This document shows positions 27,442 to 36,081 of a stretch of 64,000 nt of DNA, piece by piece (the stretch's first letter is position 1; each line of letters begins with the position of its first letter). A program made the translations under genes and the position numbers. Below the pieces are notes generated by a model. That model was given only the letters and a program-made list of their open reading frames with translations. It was not told the DNA's origin and ran no database searches. The stretch lies in the NCBI GenBank assembly GCA_934229725.1, contig CAKQDX010000005.1, forward strand, positions 46,293 to 110,292, in the 5' to 3' direction. This DNA comes from an uncultured Streptococcus sp. (GTDB taxonomy: Bacteria > Bacillota > Bacilli > Lactobacillales > Streptococcaceae).

Positions 27442-28857
27442 ATGAAAGTTTTAAAGAATTACGCCTATAATCTTTCCTACCAATTATTGGTCATTGTGTT
27501 ACCAATTATTACGACACCTTATGTAACTAGGATTTTTAGTTCTAAAGATTTAGGTACCTATGGTTACTTTAACTCTATTGTGACCTACTTTATTCTCTTA
27601 GCGACCTTAGGAGTTGCTAACTACGGGACCAAGGAAATTTCTAGTAATCGTAAGGATATTCGGAAAAATTTCTGGGGTATTTATACCCTCCAATTGATTG
27701 CCACTTTTTTGTCACTTCTTTTGTATGCGCTCTTGTGTTTATTTTTGCCAGCAATGCAAAACATGGTGGCTTATATCCTTGGGCTTAGTTTAGTATCTAA
27801 AGGAATGGATATTTCTTGGTTGTTCCAAGGTTTGGAGGATTTTCGTCGTATTACGGCAAGAAACACAACGGTTAAACTCTTAGGAGTTATTTCCATTTTC
27901 TTATTTGTAAAAACTTCCGGTGATTTATACCTCTATGTGTTTCTACTAACCTTTTTTGAATTACTAGGACAATTAAGCATGTGGCTCCCAGCAAGGCCAT
28001 ATATTGGTGAGCCTCAATTTGATTTGTCTTTTGCTAAGAAGCATCTTAAGCCAGTTATTTTACTGTTCTTGCCTCAGATTGCTATTTCACTTTATGTGAC
28101 TTTGGACCGTACTATGTTGGGGGCCTTGTCATCGACAAATGATGTAGGGATTTATGATCAGGCTTTGAAAATTATTAATATTTTGTTGACGTTGGTGACT
28201 TCATTGGGAAGTGTAATGCTTCCAAGGGTATCCGGTCTTTTGTCTAGTGGAGACTATAAGGCTGTTAACAAGATGCATGAATTCTCTTTCTTGATTTATA
28301 ATCTCGTCATTTTCCCAATTATTGCTGGTCTCTTGGTTGTCAATAAAGACTTTGTCCGTTTTTTCCTAGGAAAGGACTTCCAAGCAGCTAATATTGCCAT
28401 TGCCATCATGGTCTTTAGGATGTTCTTTATTGGTTGGACAAATATCATGGGAATTCAGATTTTAATTCCGCATAATAAGCACCGTGAATTCATGCTTTCT
28501 ACAACGATTCCAGCATTTGTTAGTGTGGGACTTAACCTTTTATTGATTCCACCATTTGGTTTCATTGGGGCTTCCATTGTTTCCGTTCTTACAGAAGCTT
28601 TGGTTTGGGTGATTCAGCTTAATTTTGCAAGAAAATTTATGAAAGATGTTTCTATCCTTCCTGCTATGTCTAAAATTATCATTGCATCAGTTGTGATGTA
28701 TCTTGGACTTTTTGTCTTTAGAACCTTTGTTCAATTTAAACCTATGCTAAACGTAGCAGTAGATGGTTTTGTTGGAGCCATCATTTATTTAATTTTGATT
28801 GTTGTTTTACGTGTCCTTGATGTGAGAGACTTGAAGGAACAGTTAATGAAAAACTAA
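27442..28857 (+). CDS. wzx: Wzx repeat-unit flippase
   Basis: 471 residues, about 12-14 membrane helices of the MOP/polysaccharide_synt superfamily. Typical start: LKNYAYNLSYQLLVIVLPIITTPYVTRIFSSKDLGTYGYFNS, in pieces YQLLVIVLPIITTPYVTRIF and GTYGYFNSIVTYF. Moves undecaprenyl-linked repeats across the membrane before Wzy acts. No good SD; coupling to wzy (no gap between them) is likely. Confidence 0.92.
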   Translation: MKVLKNYAYNLSYQLLVIVLPIITTPYVTRIFSSKDLGTYGYFNSIVTYFILLATLGVANYGTKEISSNRKDIRKNFWGIYTLQLIATFLSLLLYALLCLFLPAMQNMVAYILGLSLVSKGMDISWLFQGLEDFRRITARNTTVKLLGVISIFLFVKTSGDLYLYVFLLTFFELLGQLSMWLPARPYIGEPQFDLSFAKKHLKPVILLFLPQIAISLYVTLDRTMLGALSSTNDVGIYDQALKIINILLTLVTSLGSVMLPRVSGLLSSGDYKAVNKMHEFSFLIYNLVIFPIIAGLLVVNKDFVRFFLGKDFQAANIAIAIMVFRMFFIGWTNIMGIQILIPHNKHREFMLSTTIPAFVSVGLNLLLIPPFGFIGASIVSVLTEALVWVIQLNFARKFMKDVSILPAMSKIIIASVVMYLGLFVFRTFVQFKPMLNVAVDGFVGAIIYLILIVVLRVLDVRDLKEQLMKN

Positions 28858-28867
28858 GGAGTAAACT

Positions 28868-29968
28868 ATGTACGATTATCTTATCGTTGGTGCTGGATTA
28901 TCTGGTGCTATATTCGCACATGAAGCTACAAAACGTGGCAAAAAGGTAAAAGTGATTGACAAGCGTGATCACATCGGTGGAAATATCTACTGTGAAAATA
29001 TTGAAGGCATCAATGTTCATAAATACGGTGCTCACATTTTCCATACGTCCAACAAAAAAATCTGGGACTATGTTAACCAGTTCGCTGAATTCAATAACTA
29101 TATTAATTCTCCAGTAGCTAACTACAAGGGTAGTCTTTACAATCTTCCTTTCAACATGAATACCTTCTATGCCATGTGGGGGACAAAGACACCTCAAGAA
29201 GTTAAGGATAAGATTACAGAACAAACAGCTGATATGAAAGATGTTGAGCCAAAGAATCTTGAAGAACAAGCTATCAAGTTGATTGGTCCAGATATCTACG
29301 AAAAGTTAATTAAGGGCTATACAGAAAAGCAGTGGGGACGTTCTGCTACAGACCTTCCACCTTTTATCATCAAACGACTTCCGGTCCGATTGACTTTTGA
29401 TAATAACTACTTTAATGACCGTTACCAAGGAATTCCAATCGGTGGCTATAATGTCATCATTGAAAATATGCTTGGTGATGTGGAAGTAGAACTTGGGGTT
29501 GATTTCTTCGCCAACCGTGAAGAGTTAGAAAGCTCAGCTGAAAAGGTTGTGTTTACAGGCATGATTGACCAGTATTTTGACTATAAACACGGAGAACTTG
29601 AGTATCGTAGTCTTCATTTTGAACACGAAGTTTTGGATGAGGAGAACCATCAAGGAAATGCCGTGGTCAATTACACAGAGCGTGAGATTCCTTATACTCG
29701 TATTATTGAGCACAAGCACTTCGAGTATGGTACGCAGCCTAAGACGGTGATCACCCGTGAATATCCAGCAGATTGGAAACGGGGAGATGAACCTTACTAT
29801 CCAATTAATGATGCTAAAAACAATGCTATGTTTGCCAAGTACCAAGAAGAAGCAGCCAAAAATGACAAAGTTATCTTCTGTGGGCGTCTAGCAGACTATA
29901 AATACTACGATATGCACGTGGTGATTGAGCGTGCCTTAGAAGTCGTAGAGAAAGAATTTAGTAGATGA
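28868..29968 (+). CDS. glf: UDP-galactopyranose mutase
   Basis: 366 residues, full length. FAD-dependent ring contraction of UDP-Galp to UDP-Galf. N-terminal Rossmann motif YLIVGAGLSGAIFAHEA, then KVIDKRDHIGGN, YGAHIFHT, EKQWGRSATDLPPF and GRLADYKYYDMH near the C-terminus. Its presence means the polymer very probably contains galactofuranose, and a likely Galf transferase is encoded two genes later. Confidence 0.97.
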   Translation: MYDYLIVGAGLSGAIFAHEATKRGKKVKVIDKRDHIGGNIYCENIEGINVHKYGAHIFHTSNKKIWDYVNQFAEFNNYINSPVANYKGSLYNLPFNMNTFYAMWGTKTPQEVKDKITEQTADMKDVEPKNLEEQAIKLIGPDIYEKLIKGYTEKQWGRSATDLPPFIIKRLPVRLTFDNNYFNDRYQGIPIGGYNVIIENMLGDVEVELGVDFFANREELESSAEKVVFTGMIDQYFDYKHGELEYRSLHFEHEVLDEENHQGNAVVNYTEREIPYTRIIEHKHFEYGTQPKTVITREYPADWKRGDEPYYPINDAKNNAMFAKYQEEAAKNDKVIFCGRLADYKYYDMHVVIERALEVVEKEFSR

Positions 29969-30957
29969 CAGAAGAAAAAATTGACATCGTGGTTCTTTGG
30001 GTAGATGGAAGTGATCCTGAGTTTATCCGTGAGAAACAAGCTGTTTCTGGTCGAGTTTCAGATTGGAACCAAGAAATTGATGGAGAGCAACGTTATCGTG
30101 ACTATGGTATTTTTAATTATTGGTTTCGAATGATTGAAAAACATGCTACTTGGGTAAATAATGTTTATTTAATCACTAACGGACAAAAACCTGGCTGGTT
30201 GAACTTGGAGCATCCAAAACTTAGATGGATTACTCATAAGGAATTTATGCCTGAAGAGTACCTACCTACCTATAATTCTGCTGCTATTGAACTTAATCTC
30301 CATCGCATTGAAGGATTATCGGAGAATTATTTGTATTTCAATGATGATATGTACTTGATTAAAGATAGCCACCCTTCAGATTTTTATAAAAATGGTCAAC
30401 CTAAGCTTTTAGCGGTGTATGATGCCATAGTTCCTTGGTCACCATTTACAAATACTTATCTCAATAATGTTGAGTTGATTTATCGTCATTTTCCAAATAA
30501 AAAAGCTTTAAAGTCGTCTCCTTGGAAGTTTTTTAATTATCGCTATGGGTCTTTGGTTCTGAAGAACTTGCTACTCTTACCATGGGGGCCGACGGGCTAT
30601 GTGAATCAGCATTTGCCTGTACCGATGAAGAAGAGTACTATGTCACATTTGTGGGACATTGAAGGTGAGACTTTGGATAGAACATCCAGAAATAAGATTA
30701 GAGATTATGGGGTGGATGTCAATCAATACATCTGTTCTAACTGGCAAATTGAAAGTAATCAATTTTTCCCTATGTCAAAAAATTTCGGAGAAACAATTGG
30801 TTTAAATCAAGTTGATAAACTTGATAGAATCTTTAAAGATAAGCATAAAAAATTACTTTGTGTGAATGATGATGGTGACTTTAATGAAGAAAACCTCATT
30901 CATTTTAAGCAAATCTTAAATGAATACTATCCTAAAAAATCAGCTTATGAAAAATGA
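29965..30957 (+). CDS. Stealth-family sugar-1-phosphate transferase
   Basis: 330 residues with the conserved regions of Stealth proteins: CR1 IDIVVLWVDGSDPEF, CR2 RYRDYGIFNYWFRMIEKHA and VYLITNGQKPGWL, CR3 around LHRIEGLSENYLYFNDDMYL, and CR4 CSNWQIESNQFFPM. The family transfers hexose-1-phosphate and includes bacterial capsule enzymes and the human GlcNAc-1-phosphotransferase. The repeat unit should therefore carry a phosphodiester. ATG overlaps the glf stop. Similar genes occur in oral streptococcal coaggregation-receptor polysaccharide loci. Confidence 0.88.
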   Translation: MTEEKIDIVVLWVDGSDPEFIREKQAVSGRVSDWNQEIDGEQRYRDYGIFNYWFRMIEKHATWVNNVYLITNGQKPGWLNLEHPKLRWITHKEFMPEEYLPTYNSAAIELNLHRIEGLSENYLYFNDDMYLIKDSHPSDFYKNGQPKLLAVYDAIVPWSPFTNTYLNNVELIYRHFPNKKALKSSPWKFFNYRYGSLVLKNLLLLPWGPTGYVNQHLPVPMKKSTMSHLWDIEGETLDRTSRNKIRDYGVDVNQYICSNWQIESNQFFPMSKNFGETIGLNQVDKLDRIFKDKHKKLLCVNDDGDFNEENLIHFKQILNEYYPKKSAYEK

Positions 30958-30967
30958 GAAGTAAAAG

Positions 30968-32020
30968 ATGAAATACTATTTAAAAGAAGAATTTTTACAC
31001 GACAATAATGCTAAAAATGCGGGAAATAAAGCACGTAATGACGTTGAAGTGATTTTAAATGACCTAGGTTATGCCCCCTTAAAAGTTATAGTTGATGACT
31101 GGTATAAAATGAATGTTCTTAATGCTCAGATTCACAAATATAGAGCACTTTTGAGAGCCTTTAAACGCTTAAAGAAAAATGATGATATTGTGATACAATT
31201 TCCCTTGTTACATCATTCTTTGTTCATTAACAGTATACTAAAATCTCTTAAAAATAAAGGTGTTAACATTTTTCTGCTGATTCATGATTTAGAGACCTTG
31301 CGTTTTGTAAATGACAAGACTCTACCCTTTAGAATGAAGTTGCGTATGAAATTAACGGAAAGTGATACATTTCATAGTGTAACTGGCATTATTGCCCATA
31401 ATCCTATTATGAAGTCAGTTTTGGTGGATAAAGGGGTTTCGGAAGATAAGATTGTCAGTCTTGGTATTTTTGACTATTTGATTCCAAATTTCCAAGAAAA
31501 GAAAGAATTGTCAAAAAATCAACCAATTATTGTGGCTGGTAACTTGGCACAAGAAAAAGCTGGTTATCTTTACTCACTTCCAAAAGAACCTGCTTATAAC
31601 CTTTATGGTGTAGGTTTTGACGAGAGTAGAGCCCTTGAAAACGAGACCTACTTTGGTTCTTTCCTACCTGATGAGCTTCCTGCAGCCCTAAAGGGTGGTT
31701 TTGGTCTTGTCTGGGATGGAGAAAGTGCTGAGACCTGTAGTGGTGTCTTTGGCGAATACCTCCGTTACAACAACTCTCATAAAGCTTCGCTATACTTGGC
31801 ATCAGGCTTCCCGCTTGTGGTGTGGAAACAGTCGGCCTTGTCACATTTTGTACTTGAGCAGGGCTGCGGTATTGCAGTAGACTCTCTTTATGATTTGAAG
31901 GCTACTATTGAAAATATCTCAGAAGACGATTACCAAACCTTAGTTAAAAATACCAAGCGTGTCGGTCAGGAGATTCGTGACGGTCACTACCTAATTACTG
32001 CGCTTAACAATTTAAAGTAA
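30968..32020 (+). CDS. Probable galactofuranosyltransferase (WefE/GlfT-like GT-B)
   Basis: 350 residues. Begins YYLKEEFLHDNNAKNAGNKA; further segments DDIVIQFPLLHHSLF, IFLLIHDLETLR, YNLYGVGFDE, GLVWDGESAETCSG and YLRYNNSHKASLYLASGFPLVVW resemble the streptococcal sugar transferases that add Galf in receptor polysaccharides. Linkage cannot be read. It is the last gene of the operon before a terminator; glf upstream supplies the donor. Confidence 0.75.
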   Translation: MKYYLKEEFLHDNNAKNAGNKARNDVEVILNDLGYAPLKVIVDDWYKMNVLNAQIHKYRALLRAFKRLKKNDDIVIQFPLLHHSLFINSILKSLKNKGVNIFLLIHDLETLRFVNDKTLPFRMKLRMKLTESDTFHSVTGIIAHNPIMKSVLVDKGVSEDKIVSLGIFDYLIPNFQEKKELSKNQPIIVAGNLAQEKAGYLYSLPKEPAYNLYGVGFDESRALENETYFGSFLPDELPAALKGGFGLVWDGESAETCSGVFGEYLRYNNSHKASLYLASGFPLVVWKQSALSHFVLEQGCGIAVDSLYDLKATIENISEDDYQTLVKNTKRVGQEIRDGHYLITALNNLK

Positions 32021-32026
32021 AATAAC

Positions 32027-32051
32027 ACTCCTCATTTTGTGAGGAGTTTTT
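32027..32051 (+). terminator. Terminator of the polysaccharide operon
   Basis: ACTCCTC (32027-32033), loop ATTTTGT, GAGGAGT (32041-32047) and a T run. It lies between convergent genes and may serve the plus strand only, since the minus-strand T run is interrupted. Confidence 0.85.
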
Positions 32052-32054
32052 GCA

Positions 32055-33074
32055 TTATTTAGAAACCTCAAATTGGTACTGTGTTCCTGGAACTTTCCCA
32101 TTTGAGTAGATGGCTTTGATATAGTCGTCATATGTGATTGACTTAGATTTTCCTGCTTTTACAAGCTCTTGATCACGCCAGATATATGGATCAGTGGCGT
32201 TGCTATCTCGTTTGGTAAGATAAAGATATTCAATATAGGTTCTATTATCGACAAAGGTACCAGCAACTTTTTCTTTACCATTATCAGATCGCGTATACAT
32301 ACGAGTTGTACCACCTCCGTCGAGTAAGAAGGCAAGACGAATATTTGAGTAACCTAAATCTTTCAAAAGGTGATAAACGTCTTCGTGATTTAATCCTTTA
32401 TTGAGGGAGGTGTGGCCATAGGTTTGGATAATACGGATAATACCATCATAGGTCTCAACGTAAATAGAACGGGCATTAGGTTGGTCAGGATCACCTTTCT
32501 CCCATGACTTGTCAACCTTTTTATCTTTAATGACTATACCAAAGGCGCCGGTATCCCAACCGTTGCTTCCCATATGTGTGAACATTTTGGCTGTATCTAT
32601 ATTTGGGTAGGTTCCTGCACTGATATTGTTTTGATCATCGCCATAAAGAAGGCCAGTTTTGCCAAGTCCTAGTTCTTTTTGAGCGAAAGGACGATCTAGA
32701 CCTTCATAAGACCAAAATCCTGAGTTAATCAGAGCAATGGCTTCACGACGTTTAGCTTCGTACTTAATACTTTGCTCTGTGAGTTCAGGATTATTATCTT
32801 CGGTTCTTCCTTTTTGGAGGACGTATTTTCCGTCTTTTTTAAAAGAAAGGATTTGCATGTCTACATTTTTAATACTACCAGTCTCAAGAAGAATTGATTG
32901 ATCTAGTAGTTCCTTATTTTTGATGGTGAAGCTTAATCCATCCTTGTTAGACGGCATGGAGAGCTTTTTTATATCACGTTGATTAAAGTAAATAGTGACG
33001 TAGAGTAGTCCAGCTACGATACCTGTTAAGATTAGAAGAGTAAACACTATTCTTAAAATATTTTTCAATTTCAT
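32055..33074 (-). CDS. NAGPA-type phosphodiester glycosidase family protein
   Basis: 339 residues with one N-terminal membrane anchor (about 5-27) and an extracellular phosphodiester glycosidase (NAGPA, DUF2233-like) domain. Characteristic pieces: AKRREAIALINSGFW, GAFGIVIKD, ARSIYVETYDGIIRI and FLLDGGGTTRMY. The family hydrolyses sugar-phosphate diesters; the mammalian member uncovers mannose-6-phosphate. It lies convergent to the polysaccharide operon, which includes a Stealth transferase. The start is ATG 33074: the frame extends to TTG 33104, but neither has an SD, and a -10 sits so close that the mRNA may be leaderless. Confidence 0.85.
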   Translation of the reverse strand: MKLKNILRIVFTLLILTGIVAGLLYVTIYFNQRDIKKLSMPSNKDGLSFTIKNKELLDQSILLETGSIKNVDMQILSFKKDGKYVLQKGRTEDNNPELTEQSIKYEAKRREAIALINSGFWSYEGLDRPFAQKELGLGKTGLLYGDDQNNISAGTYPNIDTAKMFTHMGSNGWDTGAFGIVIKDKKVDKSWEKGDPDQPNARSIYVETYDGIIRIIQTYGHTSLNKGLNHEDVYHLLKDLGYSNIRLAFLLDGGGTTRMYTRSDNGKEKVAGTFVDNRTYIEYLYLTKRDSNATDPYIWRDQELVKAGKSKSITYDDYIKAIYSNGKVPGTQYQFEVSK

Positions 33075-33080
33075 ACTATT

Positions 33081-33109
33081 ATTATAAACAATCCAGGCTA
33101 ACAAAACAA
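33081..33109 (-). promoter_or_regulatory. Promoter of the NAGPA-type gene, possibly leaderless
   Basis: Reading the minus strand: -35 TTGTTT (33109-33104), 17-nt spacer, -10 TATAAT (33086-33081). Transcription would begin about seven bases later, at or next to the A of ATG 33074. Confidence 0.5.
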
Positions 33110-33160
33110 TCTTATTTTTCTAAATTTGAAAAAATAAGACTATTTTTCTGCAATAATACT

Positions 33161-33188
33161 GGAAAGCGTTTTCTAAAAGGACTATAAT
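33161..33188 (+). promoter_or_regulatory. Promoter with overlapping cre-like site, upstream of the histidine phosphatases
   Basis: GGAAAGCGTTTTCT (33161-33174) matches the CcpA cre consensus TGWAARCGYTWNCW at 13 of 14 positions and overlaps the -35 position of a TATAAT (33183-33188). The transcript would have a leader of about 150 nt before ATG 33347; no other gene is convincing in 33189-33346. Confidence 0.5.
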
Positions 33189-33346
33189 AGAGGTGAATCA
33201 GTCATGGGTGTAATCACTTCCATGGCTTTGCGATTTTCTGGAGGAGTGTCTTTTATTAGATGCCATGCTAGTGTTTAATAGTATACTTAAAGATATACAA
33301 GGCTTCTTCAGTTTATGAATCCGATTTCTGCTATAGAGGTGATAAT

Positions 33347-33955
33347 ATGAAAGAATTTTATTTGATGAGACATGGGCAAACACGCTTTAACGTTCAGCAT
33401 AGGCTTCAAGGGGTCTGTGATGCTCCTTTGACAGAAGTTGGAATCGAACAGGCTAAGAAGGCAGGTCAGTATCTAGCTAAGCAAGAACCAATTTTTGACC
33501 ATCTCTTTTCTTCAACATCTGAGAGAGCTAGTGATACTCTAGAAATCGTAACTGGACGAACAGACTATGAAAGGCTTAAAGGGCTTAAGGGACAGGATTT
33601 TGGAGCCTTTGAGGGGCAACCAGAGTATTTGCTTCCAAAACCTTTACCAGATGGTCAGGGCTTCGGAGATTACTTTCTTCAATTTGGAGGTGAGAGCACT
33701 ACTCAGGTTCGAGATCGTATGGAGTTGACGGTTAGAGCCATCATGGAGAGTGTGGCTGAAGATTCTAAGTCCTTGCTGGTTAGTCATGGTCCATCTATTT
33801 TACAGTTTTGTAGACGTGTTTTAGATCCTGTCCCAGAATTACGTGGTCTAAAAAATTGTTGTATCTTACATTTTACCTATGATCAAGGTCAATTTGCATT
33901 GGTTTCGATTTATAATCCGGTAGAGGAAGAGTATATTTTCGGAGGCGAAGAATGA
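33347..33955 (+). CDS. Histidine phosphatase (phosphoglycerate mutase-like) 1
   Basis: 202 residues. RHG motif YLMRHGQTRFN at the N-terminus supplies the phosphorylated His; FSSTSERASDTLEI and the second His in LLVSHGPSILQF complete the active site. Broad-specificity cytoplasmic phosphatases are common in this subgroup; substrate unknown. SD AGAGGTGA. Overlaps the next, paralogous gene by four bases. Confidence 0.88.
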   Translation: MKEFYLMRHGQTRFNVQHRLQGVCDAPLTEVGIEQAKKAGQYLAKQEPIFDHLFSSTSERASDTLEIVTGRTDYERLKGLKGQDFGAFEGQPEYLLPKPLPDGQGFGDYFLQFGGESTTQVRDRMELTVRAIMESVAEDSKSLLVSHGPSILQFCRRVLDPVPELRGLKNCCILHFTYDQGQFALVSIYNPVEEEYIFGGEE

Positions 33956-34548
33956 CACGATTTTATTTGATGCGGCATGGGCAAACGCTTTTTAACACAC
34001 TCAATCGTATCCAAGGTTGGTGTGATTCCCCTTTGACTGAAAAGGGGAGAGACCAGGCTCGTCAGGTGAGGGCTTATTTTCAAAAACATCATATGACCTT
34101 TGACCAGTATTATTGCACGACAACAGAGCGGGCATCTGATACTTTGGAGTTGGCGACAGGACAGACTGCCTACCATAGGGTAAAGGGCCTCAAGGAAATG
34201 AATTTTGGTATTTTTGAAGGGCAACCAGAATATCTTCACCCCAAGACGACTATTGTAGGGCATTTTGGTGACCATTATGCTCAGTTTGGTGGGGAAAGTC
34301 AGGACCAATTTGTTGCGCGTGTGGTGAAAAGTGCTAGGGAAATAGTCGATAAACATCCCAATCAATCCATCTTAGCTGTTAGTCATGCGGGGGCTTTGAT
34401 GACTTTTTTACATGCTGTGGAGCCAGAGCGTGCATTTCAGTCTTGCCCAGGTAATTGCGCTATCTTAGTTTTCGATTATGATGGAACTGACTTTCACTTT
34501 ATCAAACTTATCGATCCAATAGCTGATCGAGAGTTTTCGGATTTCTAG
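33952..34548 (+). CDS. Histidine phosphatase (phosphoglycerate mutase-like) 2
   Basis: 198 residues, tandem paralogue of the preceding gene: YLMRHGQTLFN, TTERASDTLELATGQ, and LAVSHAGALMTF. The shared EGQPEYL...FGGES block shows a local duplication. Start overlaps the upstream stop (ATGA), so the pair is cotranscribed and translationally coupled. Confidence 0.88.
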   Translation: MTRFYLMRHGQTLFNTLNRIQGWCDSPLTEKGRDQARQVRAYFQKHHMTFDQYYCTTTERASDTLELATGQTAYHRVKGLKEMNFGIFEGQPEYLHPKTTIVGHFGDHYAQFGGESQDQFVARVVKSAREIVDKHPNQSILAVSHAGALMTFLHAVEPERAFQSCPGNCAILVFDYDGTDFHFIKLIDPIADREFSDF

Positions 34549-34572
34549 AAGCTTTCTCATGTCAAAGATAGT

Positions 34573-34610
34573 AAGATGCCCTTTCTTAGTGTATAATGAA
34601 AGGGTATCTT
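34573..34610 (+). terminator. Hairpin with a -10-like loop between the phosphatase pair and the AI-2E family gene
   Basis: AAGATGCCCTTTC (34573-34585) pairs with GAAAGGGTATCTT (34598-34610), with one mismatch. No T run follows immediately, only AAATTTTGG. The 12-nt loop ends in TATAAT (34592-34597). It could be a weak terminator, or the promoter of the next gene lying inside a DNA palindrome. Confidence 0.45.
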
Positions 34611-34626
34611 AAATTTTGGAGTATCT

Positions 34627-35763
34627 ATGAAATTTACAAAAAATCAATTTATTTGGTTGGCTGTCCTGTTTTTCAGTTGTTTTTTGATATACACTTATTG
34701 GGAAACAGTTGTTTCAATTTGTAACACGATTTTTGTTGCCAGTCAGCCCTTTTTGGTAGGAGCAGGAATAGCTTTTGTGGTCAATATCTTGATGTCTTTT
34801 TATGAAAAATGGCTAGTCAAGCTTGTTCCGTTTGCCTTTACCCATAAAATCAAACGCCCTGTTTCTTTGCTTTTAGCCTTTGCGACCATTGGTTTAGTCT
34901 TTACCTGGGTAGTCTTTACCGTTCTTCCAGATTTGATTGATAGTATCAATACGCTGATTAGTCAAGACAGATCAGCTATTAATAACCTGATTAATTGGTT
35001 GCTTAAAAATAAATCTTTGCAAAAAGTTATTCAAGACTTTGGTGGTGTGACTCAGGTTAGAGAGCTGATTAATACCTACAGTGCTCAATTACTTCAACAA
35101 ATTATGAATGGTTTGACGAGCTTCTTGACGTCATTGACGAGTTTACCGTCAACATTGATTAACCTCTTTATCAGCATCGTCTTTTCTTGCTATGTCTTGG
35201 CTGGCAAAGAGAAACTTGGAAATCAGGTCAATCGCTTGGTAGAGGTTTATCTAGGCCGTTTTGGTAAGACTTTCCATTATGTCGTTGGGATTCTCAATAA
35301 TCGTTTTCGTAATTTCTTTGTTTATCAGTCTCTTGAGGCATGTATTTTGGGGACTTTATGTTATATTGGGATGCGTATCTTTGATTTCCCATATGCTGCG
35401 ACCATCTCTATCTTGATTGGATTCTCAGCTATGATTCCAGTTGTGGGAGCTTATATTGGTGTGACGATTGGTACCATTTTGATTATGACCCATTCAGTGA
35501 CATTGGCACTTTTGTTTATTGCTTATGTGGTGATATTGCAACAGTTCGAGGGAAATCTCATCTATCCCTATGTTGTTGGTGGTTCTACTGGTCTGCCTGG
35601 TATATGGGTTATCTTCGCCATCACCATCGGATCAGCCTTAGGTGGCATCCTAGGTATGCTGGTTTCTGTGCCAGTAGCTGCGACTCTTTATCAGATTGTT
35701 AAGGATAATGTGGTTAAACGTGAACAGGACAAGACAGCTAAGTCGCTTGAAACTAAACATTAA
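34627..35763 (+). CDS. AI-2E family transporter (PerM-like membrane protein)
   Basis: 378 residues with about seven to eight membrane helices in the family pattern: two N-terminal pairs, a long amphipathic segment about 105-170, and a C-terminal cluster containing FPYAATISILIGFSAMIPVVGAYIG (in pieces ILIGFSAMIPVVGAYIG) and YPYVVGGSTGLPGIWV. Members export small molecules or ions, and some handle AI-2; the substrate here is unknown. Confidence 0.88.
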   Translation: MKFTKNQFIWLAVLFFSCFLIYTYWETVVSICNTIFVASQPFLVGAGIAFVVNILMSFYEKWLVKLVPFAFTHKIKRPVSLLLAFATIGLVFTWVVFTVLPDLIDSINTLISQDRSAINNLINWLLKNKSLQKVIQDFGGVTQVRELINTYSAQLLQQIMNGLTSFLTSLTSLPSTLINLFISIVFSCYVLAGKEKLGNQVNRLVEVYLGRFGKTFHYVVGILNNRFRNFFVYQSLEACILGTLCYIGMRIFDFPYAATISILIGFSAMIPVVGAYIGVTIGTILIMTHSVTLALLFIAYVVILQQFEGNLIYPYVVGGSTGLPGIWVIFAITIGSALGGILGMLVSVPVAATLYQIVKDNVVKREQDKTAKSLETKH

Positions 35764-35768
35764 GTGAA

Positions 35769-35790
35769 ATAGACTTCGGTCTGTTTTTTG
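35769..35790 (+). terminator. Rho-independent terminator
   Basis: ATAGAC, TTCG tetraloop, GTCTGT and a T run just after the AI-2E family gene. The remaining bases to 36081 are AT-rich; a -10-like TAGAAT (35975-35980) is present but no gene is recognisable. Confidence 0.75.
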
Positions 35791-36081
35791 ATACACTTGG
35801 CTAAACATCATCAGTAACAATGATAGTTGTGTTGGATTGCTTTTAAAATAAAGTATTATGATACTACCATGCTGTAATTGGTTTTTGGGTTTTATAACAA
35901 AACATATAGTATTTTAATACTCTTTTTGTATCGTGGATTTTCTTATCTGAATCACACAATTTTCAAAAAAATGCTAGAATAAAACTATCAAGATATTCCT
36001 ATATTTCGGAAGAAATAGTGAAAGTATTGCTTACGTGTAGAAATAAGAATTTATAAATATGTTAAGGATAAGGTGTGAGAT

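Noticed and set aside
31527..31844. Minus-strand open frames inside the galactofuranosyltransferase gene and other long genes
   Set aside because: Shadow frames without SD or protein-family features.
33204..33278. A 24-codon open frame in the leader of the histidine phosphatase genes, preceded by AGGTGA
   Set aside because: The SD-like bases would overlap the predicted transcription start just after TATAAT, so they would be mostly untranscribed. The peptide has no recognisable features.
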